From Pseudomonadota bacterium (lineage in GTDB: Bacteria; Pseudomonadota; Gammaproteobacteria; QQUJ01): a stretch of DNA of 64,000 nt. The translations under genes were made by a program, and so were the position numbers. Under the pieces are notes generated by a model that was not told the DNA's origin, ran no database searches, and saw only the letters and a program-made list of their open reading frames with translations. Shown here in pieces: positions 51,178 to 59,619 of this stretch. Numbering within the stretch: position 1 is the first letter of the stretch; each line of letters begins with the position of its first letter. Location: contig QQUJ01000023.1 in NCBI GenBank assembly GCA_008501635.1, positions 62,001 to 126,000 of the forward strand, written 5' to 3'.

Positions 51178-53640
51178 GTGTTACGCCGTCTGCTCGTCAG
51201 CTATCGGATCGTGCTGTGCCTGACCACCCTCGTGGTGGTCCTGGCCACCTATGCCGCGCCGGTACAGCAGATCGAGCAGTGGGCGTTGCGTCTCGCCATG
51301 TCATTGGTACCGGTGGCCCCGGTCAGCCAGCGAGTCACCGTAGCCACCGTCGACAGCGAGGCCATCCAACGATTTGGCCCCTGGCCCTGGCCGCGTGATC
51401 GCATCGCCTCGGTGGTCGACCAGCTGCACAAGCTGGGTGCCCGCACCATCGGCCTGGCCTTCCCGCTTGCCGAACCGCAGACACCGGCCCGCCTGCCCGA
51501 ATATCAGGAACAAGCCGTCGGCCTGCCCAAAGACGCACGCGACCGGGTACGTGACTGGCTGCGCCGGCTCGATACCGATCGCATCCTGGCGCAATCGCTG
51601 CAGCGCGCGGGAACGGTCGTGCTGGGCGCGGATCGCGGGGTTCCGGGCCAGCGGCACGAGGCGCTCAGTTGGCCGCTGAAACCCGCCGGTGCCGGAGGGC
51701 TTCCTGGCGCACTCGCACCCCTGATGGCGGCGCCCAGCGCCAAGGCGCCGCCCGATCGCCTGCCGTTGCCCGAGTTCAACCAGGCGGCCGCCGGCATCGG
51801 ACATCTGGAAACCATGAGTGACAGCACGCCTACCGGATCACGCCTCGCCTGGCGCGAAGGCGAGCGATTGATCCCCTCCTTCGCCCTGCGGGTGGCGATG
51901 AACGGTCTTGCCTTTCGCGAAGCCGATTTGACGCTCCTCCCCAACGGCCGTCTGCAATTGGGGCGGAATCCGGTAACGACCGCCACCGACTGGGTGGCCT
52001 ACCCCCCGCCTGCCGAGGCGCGCAACGGGCAAAGCGCGGTTGAAGAGGTCCCGATCATGTCGCTCTGGACCCGCAGCGATGCCTCGCGCTCGGTGCGTAA
52101 CCGGGTGGTGCTGTTCGGCCCCGTGGCGCCGGAATCGGTGGCGCCGGTGACCGCACCCGGCGGCTATCAGCTGGCGCCGGTACTGTGGCAGGCGCACACC
52201 GTGGCCGCGTTGCTGAACCGTTCGGCGCTGGATGTGCCGGCCTGGTTCCACGGTTCCCAGCGCGGCCTGTTGCTGGGAATACTCCTTTATCTCGTGCTGC
52301 TGCCGGCGCGCTGGCATGGGCGTATCGGGTTGCTGATCGGGGGCGTCGGCACCCTGGTCCTGCTCAACTCCGGTGTGCTGGTTCTGGTAACGCAGGGACA
52401 GTGGCTGCCGGTGACGATCCCCAGTCTCTTTCTGCTCGGCGGTCAGGCCGCGCTCTTCTCCAACCAGCGCCACGCCTCCCGCCTTACCGCGATGCAGCGA
52501 CGCACCAGTGATGCGCTGCGCACTCTGGCCGAAAACCTGATGAATCAGGGCAGGCTGGATCTCGCCTACGAACGCCTTTGCCAATGCCCGCCGGGAAGGG
52601 AGACTCTCGAACCGTTCTACCATCTCGCTCTTGAGTTCGAGCGCCGGCGCCAGTTCAGCAAGGCGCTCGCTTCCTATGACCGGATTTCTGAGATTGACCC
52701 GGCCTACCGCGATGTGGAGAGCCGTCGTCAACGTTTCCGCACCGTCACCCACCATGCATCGCTGACGGGAACCAGCGGCAGCAATGCCACCACGGTGGTG
52801 ATGGTCAACGACCCCACCATCGAACGCCCGGTGATCGGCCGCTATCACATCGAGTGCGAACTGGGACGAGGCGCCATGGGTGTGGTCTACCGCGGCGTCG
52901 ATCCCAAGATCGGCCGCAAAGTGGCCATCAAGTGCCTCGCCTTCACCGAGGAGTTCGAGGGTCATGAACTCGAGGATATCCAACGCCGCTTCCATCGCGA
53001 GGCCGAGGCTGCCGGCAGGCTCGATCATCCCAACGTGGTCACCGTCTACGATGTCGGCGAGGAGCACGATCTGGCCTACATCGCCATGGACTATGTGGAG
53101 GGCAGCAGCCTCGAGGCCTACACCCATCCCGACCACCTGCTGCCGGTCGAGGAGGCGCTGGAGGTTATCGCCCAGGTGGCGGAAGCGCTCGATTATGCCC
53201 ATAGCCGCAATGTGGTCCATCGCGATATCAAACCCGGCAACATCATCTACAACCGTGACACCGGTGTTTTGAAGGTGACCGATTTCGGCATCGCCCGCCT
53301 CACCGACGAAAGCAAGACCAAATCGGGCTCGATTCTCGGCAGCCCGGCCTATATGTCGCCCGAGCAGGTGGCGGGCAAGAAAGTGGACGGGCGCTCGGAT
53401 CTGTTCTCGCTCGGCTCCACTCTCTATCAGCTGCTGACCGGCGAGCTGCCGTTCACGGGCGACTCCGTGACCAACGTGCTCTATCGCATCCTCAACGAAA
53501 AACCCAAAGCCGTAACGCGCCTGCGCCCGGAACTCTCCACGGGTTTGAGCCGCCTGGTAAGCCGTACGCTGAACAAGGATCCGAAGAAACGCTACCAGAG
53601 CGGTGCCGCACTGGCCGAGGCGCTGCGCCGCTGCATCTGA
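51178..53640 (+). CDS. CHASE2-domain receptor serine/threonine kinase
   Basis: 820 residues from a GTG. An N-terminal membrane segment (about 5-27) and an extracytoplasmic CHASE2 domain (about 30-355, starting VTVATVDSEAIQRFGPWPWPR) are followed by three membrane helices (363-425). A TPR-like linker (about 440-520, LDLAYERLCQCPPGRETLEPF and ALASYDRISEIDPAYRDVES) leads to an eukaryotic-type kinase domain: glycine loop LGRGAMGVVYRG near 562, VAIK Lys near 584, HRDIKPGN near 681, DFG near 702 and SPAYMSPEQ. Kinase residues are intact. Sensor-first, kinase-last order is the reverse of PknB-type receptors. An FHA protein follows, separated by 361 bases. Confidence 0.9.
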   Translation: MLRRLLVSYRIVLCLTTLVVVLATYAAPVQQIEQWALRLAMSLVPVAPVSQRVTVATVDSEAIQRFGPWPWPRDRIASVVDQLHKLGARTIGLAFPLAEPQTPARLPEYQEQAVGLPKDARDRVRDWLRRLDTDRILAQSLQRAGTVVLGADRGVPGQRHEALSWPLKPAGAGGLPGALAPLMAAPSAKAPPDRLPLPEFNQAAAGIGHLETMSDSTPTGSRLAWREGERLIPSFALRVAMNGLAFREADLTLLPNGRLQLGRNPVTTATDWVAYPPPAEARNGQSAVEEVPIMSLWTRSDASRSVRNRVVLFGPVAPESVAPVTAPGGYQLAPVLWQAHTVAALLNRSALDVPAWFHGSQRGLLLGILLYLVLLPARWHGRIGLLIGGVGTLVLLNSGVLVLVTQGQWLPVTIPSLFLLGGQAALFSNQRHASRLTAMQRRTSDALRTLAENLMNQGRLDLAYERLCQCPPGRETLEPFYHLALEFERRRQFSKALASYDRISEIDPAYRDVESRRQRFRTVTHHASLTGTSGSNATTVVMVNDPTIERPVIGRYHIECELGRGAMGVVYRGVDPKIGRKVAIKCLAFTEEFEGHELEDIQRRFHREAEAAGRLDHPNVVTVYDVGEEHDLAYIAMDYVEGSSLEAYTHPDHLLPVEEALEVIAQVAEALDYAHSRNVVHRDIKPGNIIYNRDTGVLKVTDFGIARLTDESKTKSGSILGSPAYMSPEQVAGKKVDGRSDLFSLGSTLYQLLTGELPFTGDSVTNVLYRILNEKPKAVTRLRPELSTGLSRLVSRTLNKDPKKRYQSGAALAEALRRCI

Positions 53641-53697
53641 CCGAGGTGGTCCGGGCTGATACAAAGAGCCCTGCGGAATCAGGGGTTGGTAAAATAG

Positions 53698-53813
53698 TTT
53701 CAACGTGAAGACGCCAAGGCGCAGAGTTCGCCAAGATTGGGAAATTGGAGGATGGCACCGCAAGGACCCTGTTTTCTTTACGCACTTTGAATCTTGGCGT
53801 CTTTGCGTTGAGA
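53698..53813. repeat. Inverted repeat with GACGCCAAG ends in gene-free stretch
   Basis: The left arm at 53698-53718 (TTTCAACGTGAAGACGCCAA) and right arm at 53793-53813 are inverse copies with three mismatches over 21 bases. It belongs to the dispersed CAACGCAAAGACGCCAAG-type repeats of many bacteria, with a degenerate relative near 8641. It occupies most of the 361-base stretch between the kinase and the FHA gene; no reading frame in it is convincing. Confidence 0.8.
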
Positions 53814-54001
53814 TAATTCAATGCAGTTGAAGGGCGATTGGCCGAGAAGCGAAGCCTGAGTGAGATTTCGGCGTCTGCGGTGGTTTCCCAGCATTTCGTC
53901 CCGCCGGCCGCTATCCACAGATTCTCCCGATTAGCCTTGCTATAATCCCCCGACCGCCGTCGCCGCACGGCCTTAGTTGCCGCAGGAATTCAATCGCCGC
54001 C

Positions 54002-54361
54002 ATGCCCAAACTGGTCAAGATCGTCAACGGGGTTGTCGTTCGCGAATACCCCCTCGAAGGCAAAGAGATCACCATCGGCCGTGCCGCCAAACATCCGATC
54101 CAGCTCGATGACTCCACCGTGAGCAGCCTGCATGCGCGCCTGCAGATTCTACCCAGCGCCTACCTGGAGGGTTTCAACGACGTGTGGCTGGAAGACAAGA
54201 ACAGCACCAACGGCACGCTGATCAATGGGCGGCGCATCACCCGCGAACGGCTCAAGCACGGCGATGTCATCGGTATCGGTGCCCACAAACTGGAGTTCAT
54301 CGACGAGGCCAACCTGGGTACCGAAACCACCCGCCTGTTGCTCAACGATACCCGCGACTGA
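54002..54361 (+). CDS. Single-domain FHA (phosphothreonine-binding) protein
   Basis: 119 residues, one forkhead-associated domain. VREYPLEGKEITIGRAAKHPIQLD carries the GR of strand 3-4, STVSSLHARLQ the conserved S-x-x-H, and WLEDKNSTNGTLINGRRI the N-G-T loop. FHA domains bind phosphothreonine peptides. The likely partner is the kinase encoded upstream, on the same strand. It lies 48 bases before the cyclophilin gene, possibly co-transcribed. No phosphatase gene is nearby. Confidence 0.93.
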   Translation: MPKLVKIVNGVVVREYPLEGKEITIGRAAKHPIQLDDSTVSSLHARLQILPSAYLEGFNDVWLEDKNSTNGTLINGRRITRERLKHGDVIGIGAHKLEFIDEANLGTETTRLLLNDTRD

Positions 54362-54409
54362 CCTTTTGTCAGGCGTCACCAGGCCCCAACCTCCAACCAA
54401 GGAAACCCA

Positions 54410-54922
54410 ATGAGTGATCAACAACCCCGCGTAGTGCTGAAGACCAACCACGGTGACATCACTGTAGAGCTCAACGCCGAGAAGGCGCCGAAAACCGTAG
54501 CCAACTTCATCCAGTATGTGCAGGATGGCTTCTTCGACGGCACGGTCTTTCACCGGGTGATCAAGGGTTTCATGATCCAGGGCGGTGGCTTTGACGCCGA
54601 CATGAAACAGAAAGCGACCCGCGAGCAGATCAAGAACGAGGCCGACAACGGCCTGACCAACAAACGCGGCACCCTCGCCATGGCCCGCACCCAGGTGGTG
54701 GACAGCGCCACCGCGCAGTTTTTCATCAACCTGGTCGACAACGGCTTTCTCAACCACCGTGATCCCACGCCACAGGGCTATGGCTACGCGGTATTCGGTG
54801 AGGTCGTCGACGGCATGGAGACGGTGGATGCCATCGCCAACGTCCCGACCGGCAACAGCGGTTTCCATCAGGATGTACCGACCGAGGTGGTGGTGATCGA
54901 GAGCGCCACGCTCGTTGAATAA
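54410..54922 (+). CDS. ppiB: Cytoplasmic cyclophilin-type peptidyl-prolyl isomerase (PpiB)
   Basis: 170 residues without signal peptide. [47 protein letters not shown] and [28 protein letters not shown] are the cyclophilin signature segments, with catalytic Arg in FHRV and the Q-F-F-I-N core. It catalyses proline isomerisation in the cytoplasm. The AAGGAAACCC ribosome binding site lies about six bases upstream. The following DnaJ-related frame starts within about 20 bases, so the two are probably transcribed together. Confidence 0.96.
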   Translation: MSDQQPRVVLKTNHGDITVELNAEKAPKTVANFIQYVQDGFFDGTVFHRVIKGFMIQGGGFDADMKQKATREQIKNEADNGLTNKRGTLAMARTQVVDSATAQFFINLVDNGFLNHRDPTPQGYGYAVFGEVVDGMETVDAIANVPTGNSGFHQDVPTEVVVIESATLVE

Positions 54923-54938
54923 CCGCTAGCGCGGGGTT

Positions 54939-55538
54939 ATACCGGTACCTGAAATAGCCCCACTGCTGGCGAAACTGCGGGAACTGCTGACTGCGAACGC
55001 TCAGGGACTGCGGGAATACGAGCTGATCCGCCGGCTGCGCGAGGATCGTACTCCCGGTTTTCCCGCGGGACCGCTCAGTGACCCGGTGGTACTGTTTCAG
55101 AGCCACTTCCTGCTACGCCATGCGCTCTATCGACTGCGCGATCAATACCTCCAGGAGGGCAGCGCGCTTCTGGAGATGAATGCCCTGGAGATTCGTCTCG
55201 CGGACTACCGCGAAGGCGGCAACGGTATCGCGCTCCACGATCCGCTGCGCGCTTATTACGACGACCTTGCTCACCTGGAGACGACCGATCGTGACGAGGT
55301 GGAGCGACTGCTGACCCGGTTCTGGGAACGACTGGCCGCCAACGAACGCCGCCAAGCGGCGCTGGCGGTGCTCGACTTGGCGGATCCGGTGGATCATGAC
55401 ACCATCACGCGCCGCTACCGCCGTCTGGCCCAGCGCCACCATCCGGACCGCGGCGGTGATTCAATCCGATTCCGCGCCATCCGCAGGGCGTTCGAGACGC
55501 TGCAGAAATCCGCACCCCCGGGAACCCAACGTAAATGA
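54939..55538 (+). CDS. DnaJ-related protein with C-terminal J domain; non-canonical start
   Basis: In one frame from the stop at 54927 to 55538 the translation is LLAKLRELLTANAQGLREYE, then ELIRRLREDRTPGFP, DPVVLFQSHFLLRHALYRLRD and a C-terminal J domain (RRYRRLAQRHHPDRGGD with the HPD loop). The N-terminal portion matches the DNAJ_related family. No ATG, GTG or TTG exists before residue ~50, so either an ATA (54939 or 54954) or CTG (54963) start is used, or annotation must begin at GTG 55086 and lose conserved sequence. The end overlaps the ABC-F start by four bases (ATGA). Probable co-chaperone for DnaK. Confidence 0.72.
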   Translation: MPVPEIAPLLAKLRELLTANAQGLREYELIRRLREDRTPGFPAGPLSDPVVLFQSHFLLRHALYRLRDQYLQEGSALLEMNALEIRLADYREGGNGIALHDPLRAYYDDLAHLETTDRDEVERLLTRFWERLAANERRQAALAVLDLADPVDHDTITRRYRRLAQRHHPDRGGDSIRFRAIRRAFETLQKSAPPGTQRK

Positions 55539-57418
55539 GCCTGATTCGCCTGCGCGACATCGACCTGACCATCGGTAACCAGATCGTCCTCGATCGGGTC
55601 GCGCTCAACGTCGAACAGGGCGAGCGCATCGCTCTGGTAGGCCGCAATGGTGCCGGCAAAACCACCTTGCTGCGTATCATCGAAGGCGCACTGGCCGCCG
55701 ACAGCGGCGAGCGCGTCGCCGACCCCAGCGTACGCATCGCACGTCTCGAGCAGGAGGTGCCGCGCAGCGCCGCCGGGCGCAACGTCTTCGACGTCGTGGC
55801 CGATGGACTGGGCGAGATCGGCACTCTGATCCAACGTCATCACGACCTCAGTCACGCACTCGCGAGCGGCGACGAAACCGCGCTCGCCAAACTCGACCGC
55901 GTCCACCACGCCCTGGAGGCTGCCGGCGGCTGGTTGCTCAACCAGCGGGTCGAGGCAACACTCTCGCGCCTGAAACTCGATCCCGATACCCCGTTCGACA
56001 GTCTCTCCGGCGGACAACGCCGACGCACGCTGCTGGCCCGCGCCCTGGTGATCGAGCCTGATGTGCTGCTGCTCGACGAACCGACCAATCACCTGGACCT
56101 GACGACCATCGAGTGGCTGGAACAGGAACTGCTCAAGTTCAACGGCACGGTGATCTTCGTGACCCACGACCGGGTATTCCTTCAGCATCTCGCCACCCGC
56201 ATCGTCGAAATCGATCGCGGCTGGCTGACCGACTGGCCTGGCGACTACGCCAACTACCTGCGCCGGCGTGAGGAGCGCCTGGCAGCCAAACAGGCTGAAC
56301 AGGCACGCTTCGACAAAAAACTCGCGGCAGAAGAGGTCTGGATCCGCCAGGGCATCAAAGCACGGCGCACACGCAACGAAGGTCGGGTACGGGCCCTGGA
56401 GCGCATGCGCCAGGAGCGCGGCCAACGCCGCAACCTGGTGGGGAACGCCAGGCTGCACATCGCCGAGGCGGAGCGCTCTGGTCGCTCGGTCATCGAGGCC
56501 GAAGGAATCAGCTTCCGCTACGACGGCACCACGCTATTCAGCAATTTCTCCACCACCATTCTGCGCGGTGACAAAATCGGCATCATCGGTCCCAACGGTT
56601 GCGGCAAGAGCACACTGCTGCGTGTGCTGTTGGGCGATCTGCAGCCCACCGGCGGCACCGTGAAACACGGCACCCGATTGGAGATCGCCTATTTCGATCA
56701 ATTTCGCGCCCAACTCGAAGAAGAACGCAGTGTCATCGACAACGTAGCGCACGGCAGCGAGCGCATCACCCTCGGTGGCCAATCACGCCACATCATCAGT
56801 TATCTGCAGGATTTCCTCTTCACCCCGGAGCGGGCGCGCAGCGCCGTGCGCAGTCTTTCCGGTGGTGAACGCAACCGTGTGCTGCTCGCACGGCTCTTCA
56901 CTCAACCGGCCAATGTATTGGTGCTGGACGAACCCACCAACGACCTCGACGTGGAGACCCTCGAGCTGTTGGAGGAGCGTCTCACGGAGTTCGGCGGCAC
57001 CGTACTGCTGGTCAGTCACGACCGGGCGCTACTCGACAATGTGGTCACCAGTACCATGGTCTTCGAAGGAGACGGTGAACTCCGCGAGTACGTGGGCGGT
57101 TACGAAGACTGGTTGCGGCAACGCAAAGCGCAAGCCACCGGCTCCACCCGCACAGCAAACTCCGCCCCCGTCGTCAAAAGCGCGACCGCCGCTGCGCGCA
57201 AGTTGAGCTACAAAGAACAACGGCAACTGGATCAGCTGCCCGGGAGAATCGAAAGCCTCGAAACCGAGCAGGCGTCGCTGCACCAGCAGCTCGGCGATCC
57301 GGCACTCTATCGCGAGCAGAGTGCGAATGTAACGCTGCTGCAACAGCGCTTGAGCGTCATCGAAGAAGAACTGGCACTGGCGTATCAGCAGTGGGAGGCG
57401 TTGGAATCAAAACAGTAG
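55535..57418 (+). CDS. uup: ABC-F family ATPase Uup
   Basis: 627 residues with two ABC domains. First P-loop GRNGAGKTTLL near 37, signature SLSGGQRRRTLL near 160 and Walker B LLLDEPTNHLD. The second has GPNGCGKSTLL near 350, LSGGERNRVLL and LVLDEPTNDLD. The linker between domains and a C-terminal coiled coil (about 540-627, LSYKEQRQLDQLPGRIESLE), the DNA/ribosome-binding tail of Uup, are both present, distinguishing it from EttA. It is a cytosolic translation or DNA-integrity factor with no membrane partner. Start overlaps the DnaJ-related stop by four bases, so it is translationally coupled. Confidence 0.94.
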   Translation: MSLIRLRDIDLTIGNQIVLDRVALNVEQGERIALVGRNGAGKTTLLRIIEGALAADSGERVADPSVRIARLEQEVPRSAAGRNVFDVVADGLGEIGTLIQRHHDLSHALASGDETALAKLDRVHHALEAAGGWLLNQRVEATLSRLKLDPDTPFDSLSGGQRRRTLLARALVIEPDVLLLDEPTNHLDLTTIEWLEQELLKFNGTVIFVTHDRVFLQHLATRIVEIDRGWLTDWPGDYANYLRRREERLAAKQAEQARFDKKLAAEEVWIRQGIKARRTRNEGRVRALERMRQERGQRRNLVGNARLHIAEAERSGRSVIEAEGISFRYDGTTLFSNFSTTILRGDKIGIIGPNGCGKSTLLRVLLGDLQPTGGTVKHGTRLEIAYFDQFRAQLEEERSVIDNVAHGSERITLGGQSRHIISYLQDFLFTPERARSAVRSLSGGERNRVLLARLFTQPANVLVLDEPTNDLDVETLELLEERLTEFGGTVLLVSHDRALLDNVVTSTMVFEGDGELREYVGGYEDWLRQRKAQATGSTRTANSAPVVKSATAAARKLSYKEQRQLDQLPGRIESLETEQASLHQQLGDPALYREQSANVTLLQQRLSVIEEELALAYQQWEALESKQ

Positions 57419-57530
57419 CACGCCGGGAACAAGGGCTCGCGATACGCGAGATGGCCGCGACAGGGACAGACCCTAGCGCTGTGCACTGACCGCTTGCTCG
57501 GCAAGTCAGGCAACGCATCCAGGTTCAGAG

Positions 57531-58139
57531 AGCCTGACAAACCGCCGCAACGGTGAGGGAATCCTCATCCACGATTCCGCCCCACCGATGCGCGATCCCA
57601 ACGGGCGTGTGCGTGGCGCGCCTCATCTGCGTGCCTGCCCTGCGCAGCACGATCCGCTGACCGCTCCGCGCAACCGCCGTGAAGTCGAACAGCGGCTCGA
57701 GGAACCCGTCACCTCCGCACGCGAGCTTGGCGTCCATCACGCGCTCCGTTACATCGCTCTCGACAACTTCAACCCCATCACAGACACCTGCGGCCACGAC
57801 GCCGGCGGCAAGCTGTTGCAGCAGGTTATCTTTCTCCTCAGCAAGCGTGTACGTGGCACGAGCCCTGTGTGATCTGATTGGGAATTTTCGCTTCACGTGG
57901 CCGGAACAACCGTTCGAGATCGGCGCCGGCACAGGTGTCGCTCCGATCACGCCCGAAGTGATCAACACATCGCAGATCATGAGCCAGGCCGATGCGCCTG
58001 CTGCCTTGCCAAGAACTTGGTCGCAATCGAGTGCAGCTTGCAGGGCTACGCCATTGCCAAACCGCAACCGCTGCTTGAGGCCATCCGGTGGTTATCACAG
58101 CAAGAGGGCGAAACTTCGCCAACCGGCGCTACAGCATAG
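57531..58139 (+). pseudogene. Eroded PAS-GGDEF-EAL gene with internal deletions
   Basis: Colinear pieces of a cyclic-di-GMP protein survive in shifting frames. A PAS end comes first (ILIHDSAPPMRDPNGRV), then GGDEF start QHDPLTAPRNRREVEQRLEE with ARELGVHHALRYIALDNFN and DTCGHDAGGKLLQQV. After a frameshift, FRFTWPEQPFEIGAGTGVAP and SQIMSQADA follow. Another shift leads to GYAIAKPQPLLEAI, the last strand of an EAL domain. The GGDEF signature and nearly all of EAL are missing, so two internal deletions and at least two frameshifts have occurred. It fills most of the gap between uup and the cold shock gene. Confidence 0.78.
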
Positions 58140-58151
58140 ACCTTACCCGAA

Positions 58152-58184
58152 TAAAAACCCCGCCGTTGCGGCGGGGCTTTTGTT
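58152..58184. terminator. Rho-independent terminator between the pseudogene and csp
   Basis: AAAAACCCCGCC, loop GTTGC, GGCGGGGCTTTTGTT: a seven-pair GC stem flanked by A and T runs on both sides, hence usable in both directions. On the minus strand it ends the cold shock transcript 23 bases after the stop; on the plus strand it would follow the eroded gene. Confidence 0.9.
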
Positions 58185-58206
58185 ACCACTTATGGTTGGT
58201 GCGGAA

Positions 58207-58413
58207 CTACGTGATGATACTGACACCGGAAGCCTGCAAACCCTTCGGGCCGCGCTCCACCTCGAACGTCACCTTCTGCCCCTCATTGAGCGTACGGAAT
58301 CCCTCGGACTGAATCGCCGAAAAATGAACGAACACGTCCTCACCACCCTCCTCCGGAGAAATGAATCCAAACCCCTTTGCATCATTGAACCACTTCACTG
58401 TTCCTGTTTTCAT
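58207..58413 (-). CDS. Cold shock protein (CspA family)
   Basis: 68 residues: [20 protein letters not shown] and [14 protein letters not shown] contain RNP1 (KGFGFI) and RNP2 (VFVHF), the RNA-binding surface of the five-strand cold shock fold. [18 protein letters not shown] is the usual end. It is a single-stranded RNA/DNA-binding chaperone. AAGGGG lies upstream of the ATG. The long untranslated leader on this strand (up to 300 bases) is typical for cspA-like genes, whose leaders regulate expression by temperature. Upstream in-frame residues are rejected because the family starts here. Confidence 0.96.
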   Translation of the reverse strand: MKTGTVKWFNDAKGFGFISPEEGGEDVFVHFSAIQSEGFRTLNEGQKVTFEVERGPKGLQASGVSIIT

Positions 58414-58719
58414 ACTCAATAACCCCTTACTAACTCTTATCGTAATCAAGTTTTGTGCTGCACACTTCGGGACCGCCCCTCCGATTTTTCGATCACTTGG
58501 CGCCCAAAGCAAACAACCTCAGGCAGTATAGACATTCATTTGTAGGCTTTCTATGGGCTATTTATTGCGGCACTGCGACAAAACCCATTCAGTTCTGTCC
58601 CCTGCAAGAGACATTTCCGCCCCGTTAAAAAGGCCCTGATTGCCGTATCGCCATACCAGTCGCTTTGTTAGAATCGGGCACAATTTCAGGCATTTACATT
58701 CAGGGGGAGAGGCGTACGC
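58414..58719. promoter_or_regulatory. Divergent promoter region between the cold shock and HDOD genes
   Basis: 306 bases with no gene. It must contain the csp promoter and leader (minus strand) and the HDOD gene promoter (plus strand). The segment near 58515-58570 is AT-rich relative to neighbours. A TTGTTAGAATC tract near 58664 resembles a -10 region for the HDOD gene, without a well-spaced -35. The HDOD ATG has GGGGGAGAGG upstream. No riboswitch recognised. Confidence 0.4.
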
Positions 58720-59589
58720 ATGAACAGCAAGGAACTGGTTGCAAGGGTTGCACAGCTGGTTTCATTGCCGGAGGTCTGCCACCGCGTCAATGAAATGTTG
58801 AATGATCCCAACTTCACATCGAACCAGGTTGGACGCGTAATCCGACTCGACCCCGCACTTACTGCTCGTTTGCTGAAGATTGTCAACAGCGCTTTGTACG
58901 GCTTTCGTTCGCGCATCGATACCGTCTCACAGGCGGTTACCATTATCGGCCTGGAAGAGTTGCGTTCGCTGGTAATGGCTTCGTCGGCGAACGTGGTCTT
59001 TAACAAGATTTCCACTGATCTGGTGGATATGGATTCGTTCTGGCATCACAGCGTCTACACCGGTCTGGTATCACGCAATCTTGCGGCGCAGTGCAATCTG
59101 CCCGGACGCGAAACGATCTTTCTGACGGGGCTGCTGCACGACGTCGGGCAACTGGTGATCTACAGCCAGCTACCGAATGAAGCAAGCATCATCCTGGCGC
59201 AATGCGACGACCAGGAGAAAACGCTGTGCAGTATCGAGCGCGAGGTGCTTGGTTTTGATCACGCCGAAGTGGGCGCGGAACTGCTCAAATTGTGGGATTT
59301 GCCGCAAAGCCTGTGGGAACCGGTACGCTACCACCACACGCCAATGAAAAGTGAAGCGTTTCCGCAACAGACCGCGCTCCTGCATATCGCCAATGCCATC
59401 GCCAATACCATCGAGCCCATTCTGAAGAGCAGCACGCCGCCGGCCTCGACGGCGCCGCTCGTCGATCATGCTGCCTGGGAGATCACCGGACTCAGCGACG
59501 ATGTGGTCGATCCGGTGACGCGCACCGTCAACCTGGAGTTGCTTGATGTCCTGGAAGTCATCTGTCCAGCCATTCCGCCGCACGCTTGA
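58720..59589 (+). CDS. HDOD-domain signalling protein
   Basis: 289 residues, one HDOD domain. SLPEVCHRVNEMLNDPNF, RLDPALTARLLKIVNSALYGFRS and FLTGLLHDVGQLVIYSQLP with GFDHAEVGAELLKLWDLP are the usual segments, with an HD at LLHD and a His at the DHAEVG segment. The HDOD fold is related to HD-GYP but most members have lost phosphodiesterase residues; the HD pair here is retained, yet the GYP motif is absent, so catalysis is doubtful. It may relay cyclic-di-GMP or stress signals. The Shine-Dalgarno GGGGGAGAGG is strong. It is followed by the DUF502 gene in the same direction. Confidence 0.88.
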   Translation: MNSKELVARVAQLVSLPEVCHRVNEMLNDPNFTSNQVGRVIRLDPALTARLLKIVNSALYGFRSRIDTVSQAVTIIGLEELRSLVMASSANVVFNKISTDLVDMDSFWHHSVYTGLVSRNLAAQCNLPGRETIFLTGLLHDVGQLVIYSQLPNEASIILAQCDDQEKTLCSIEREVLGFDHAEVGAELLKLWDLPQSLWEPVRYHHTPMKSEAFPQQTALLHIANAIANTIEPILKSSTPPASTAPLVDHAAWEITGLSDDVVDPVTRTVNLELLDVLEVICPAIPPHA

Positions 59590-59619
59590 TCCGGTGTGCC
59601 GCGCCCCCATCAGGACACG

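Noticed and set aside
51838-53763. 641-codon frame on the minus strand opposite the CHASE2 kinase
   Set aside because: The plus strand has complete CHASE2 and kinase motifs; the antisense translation has no domain or plausible start.
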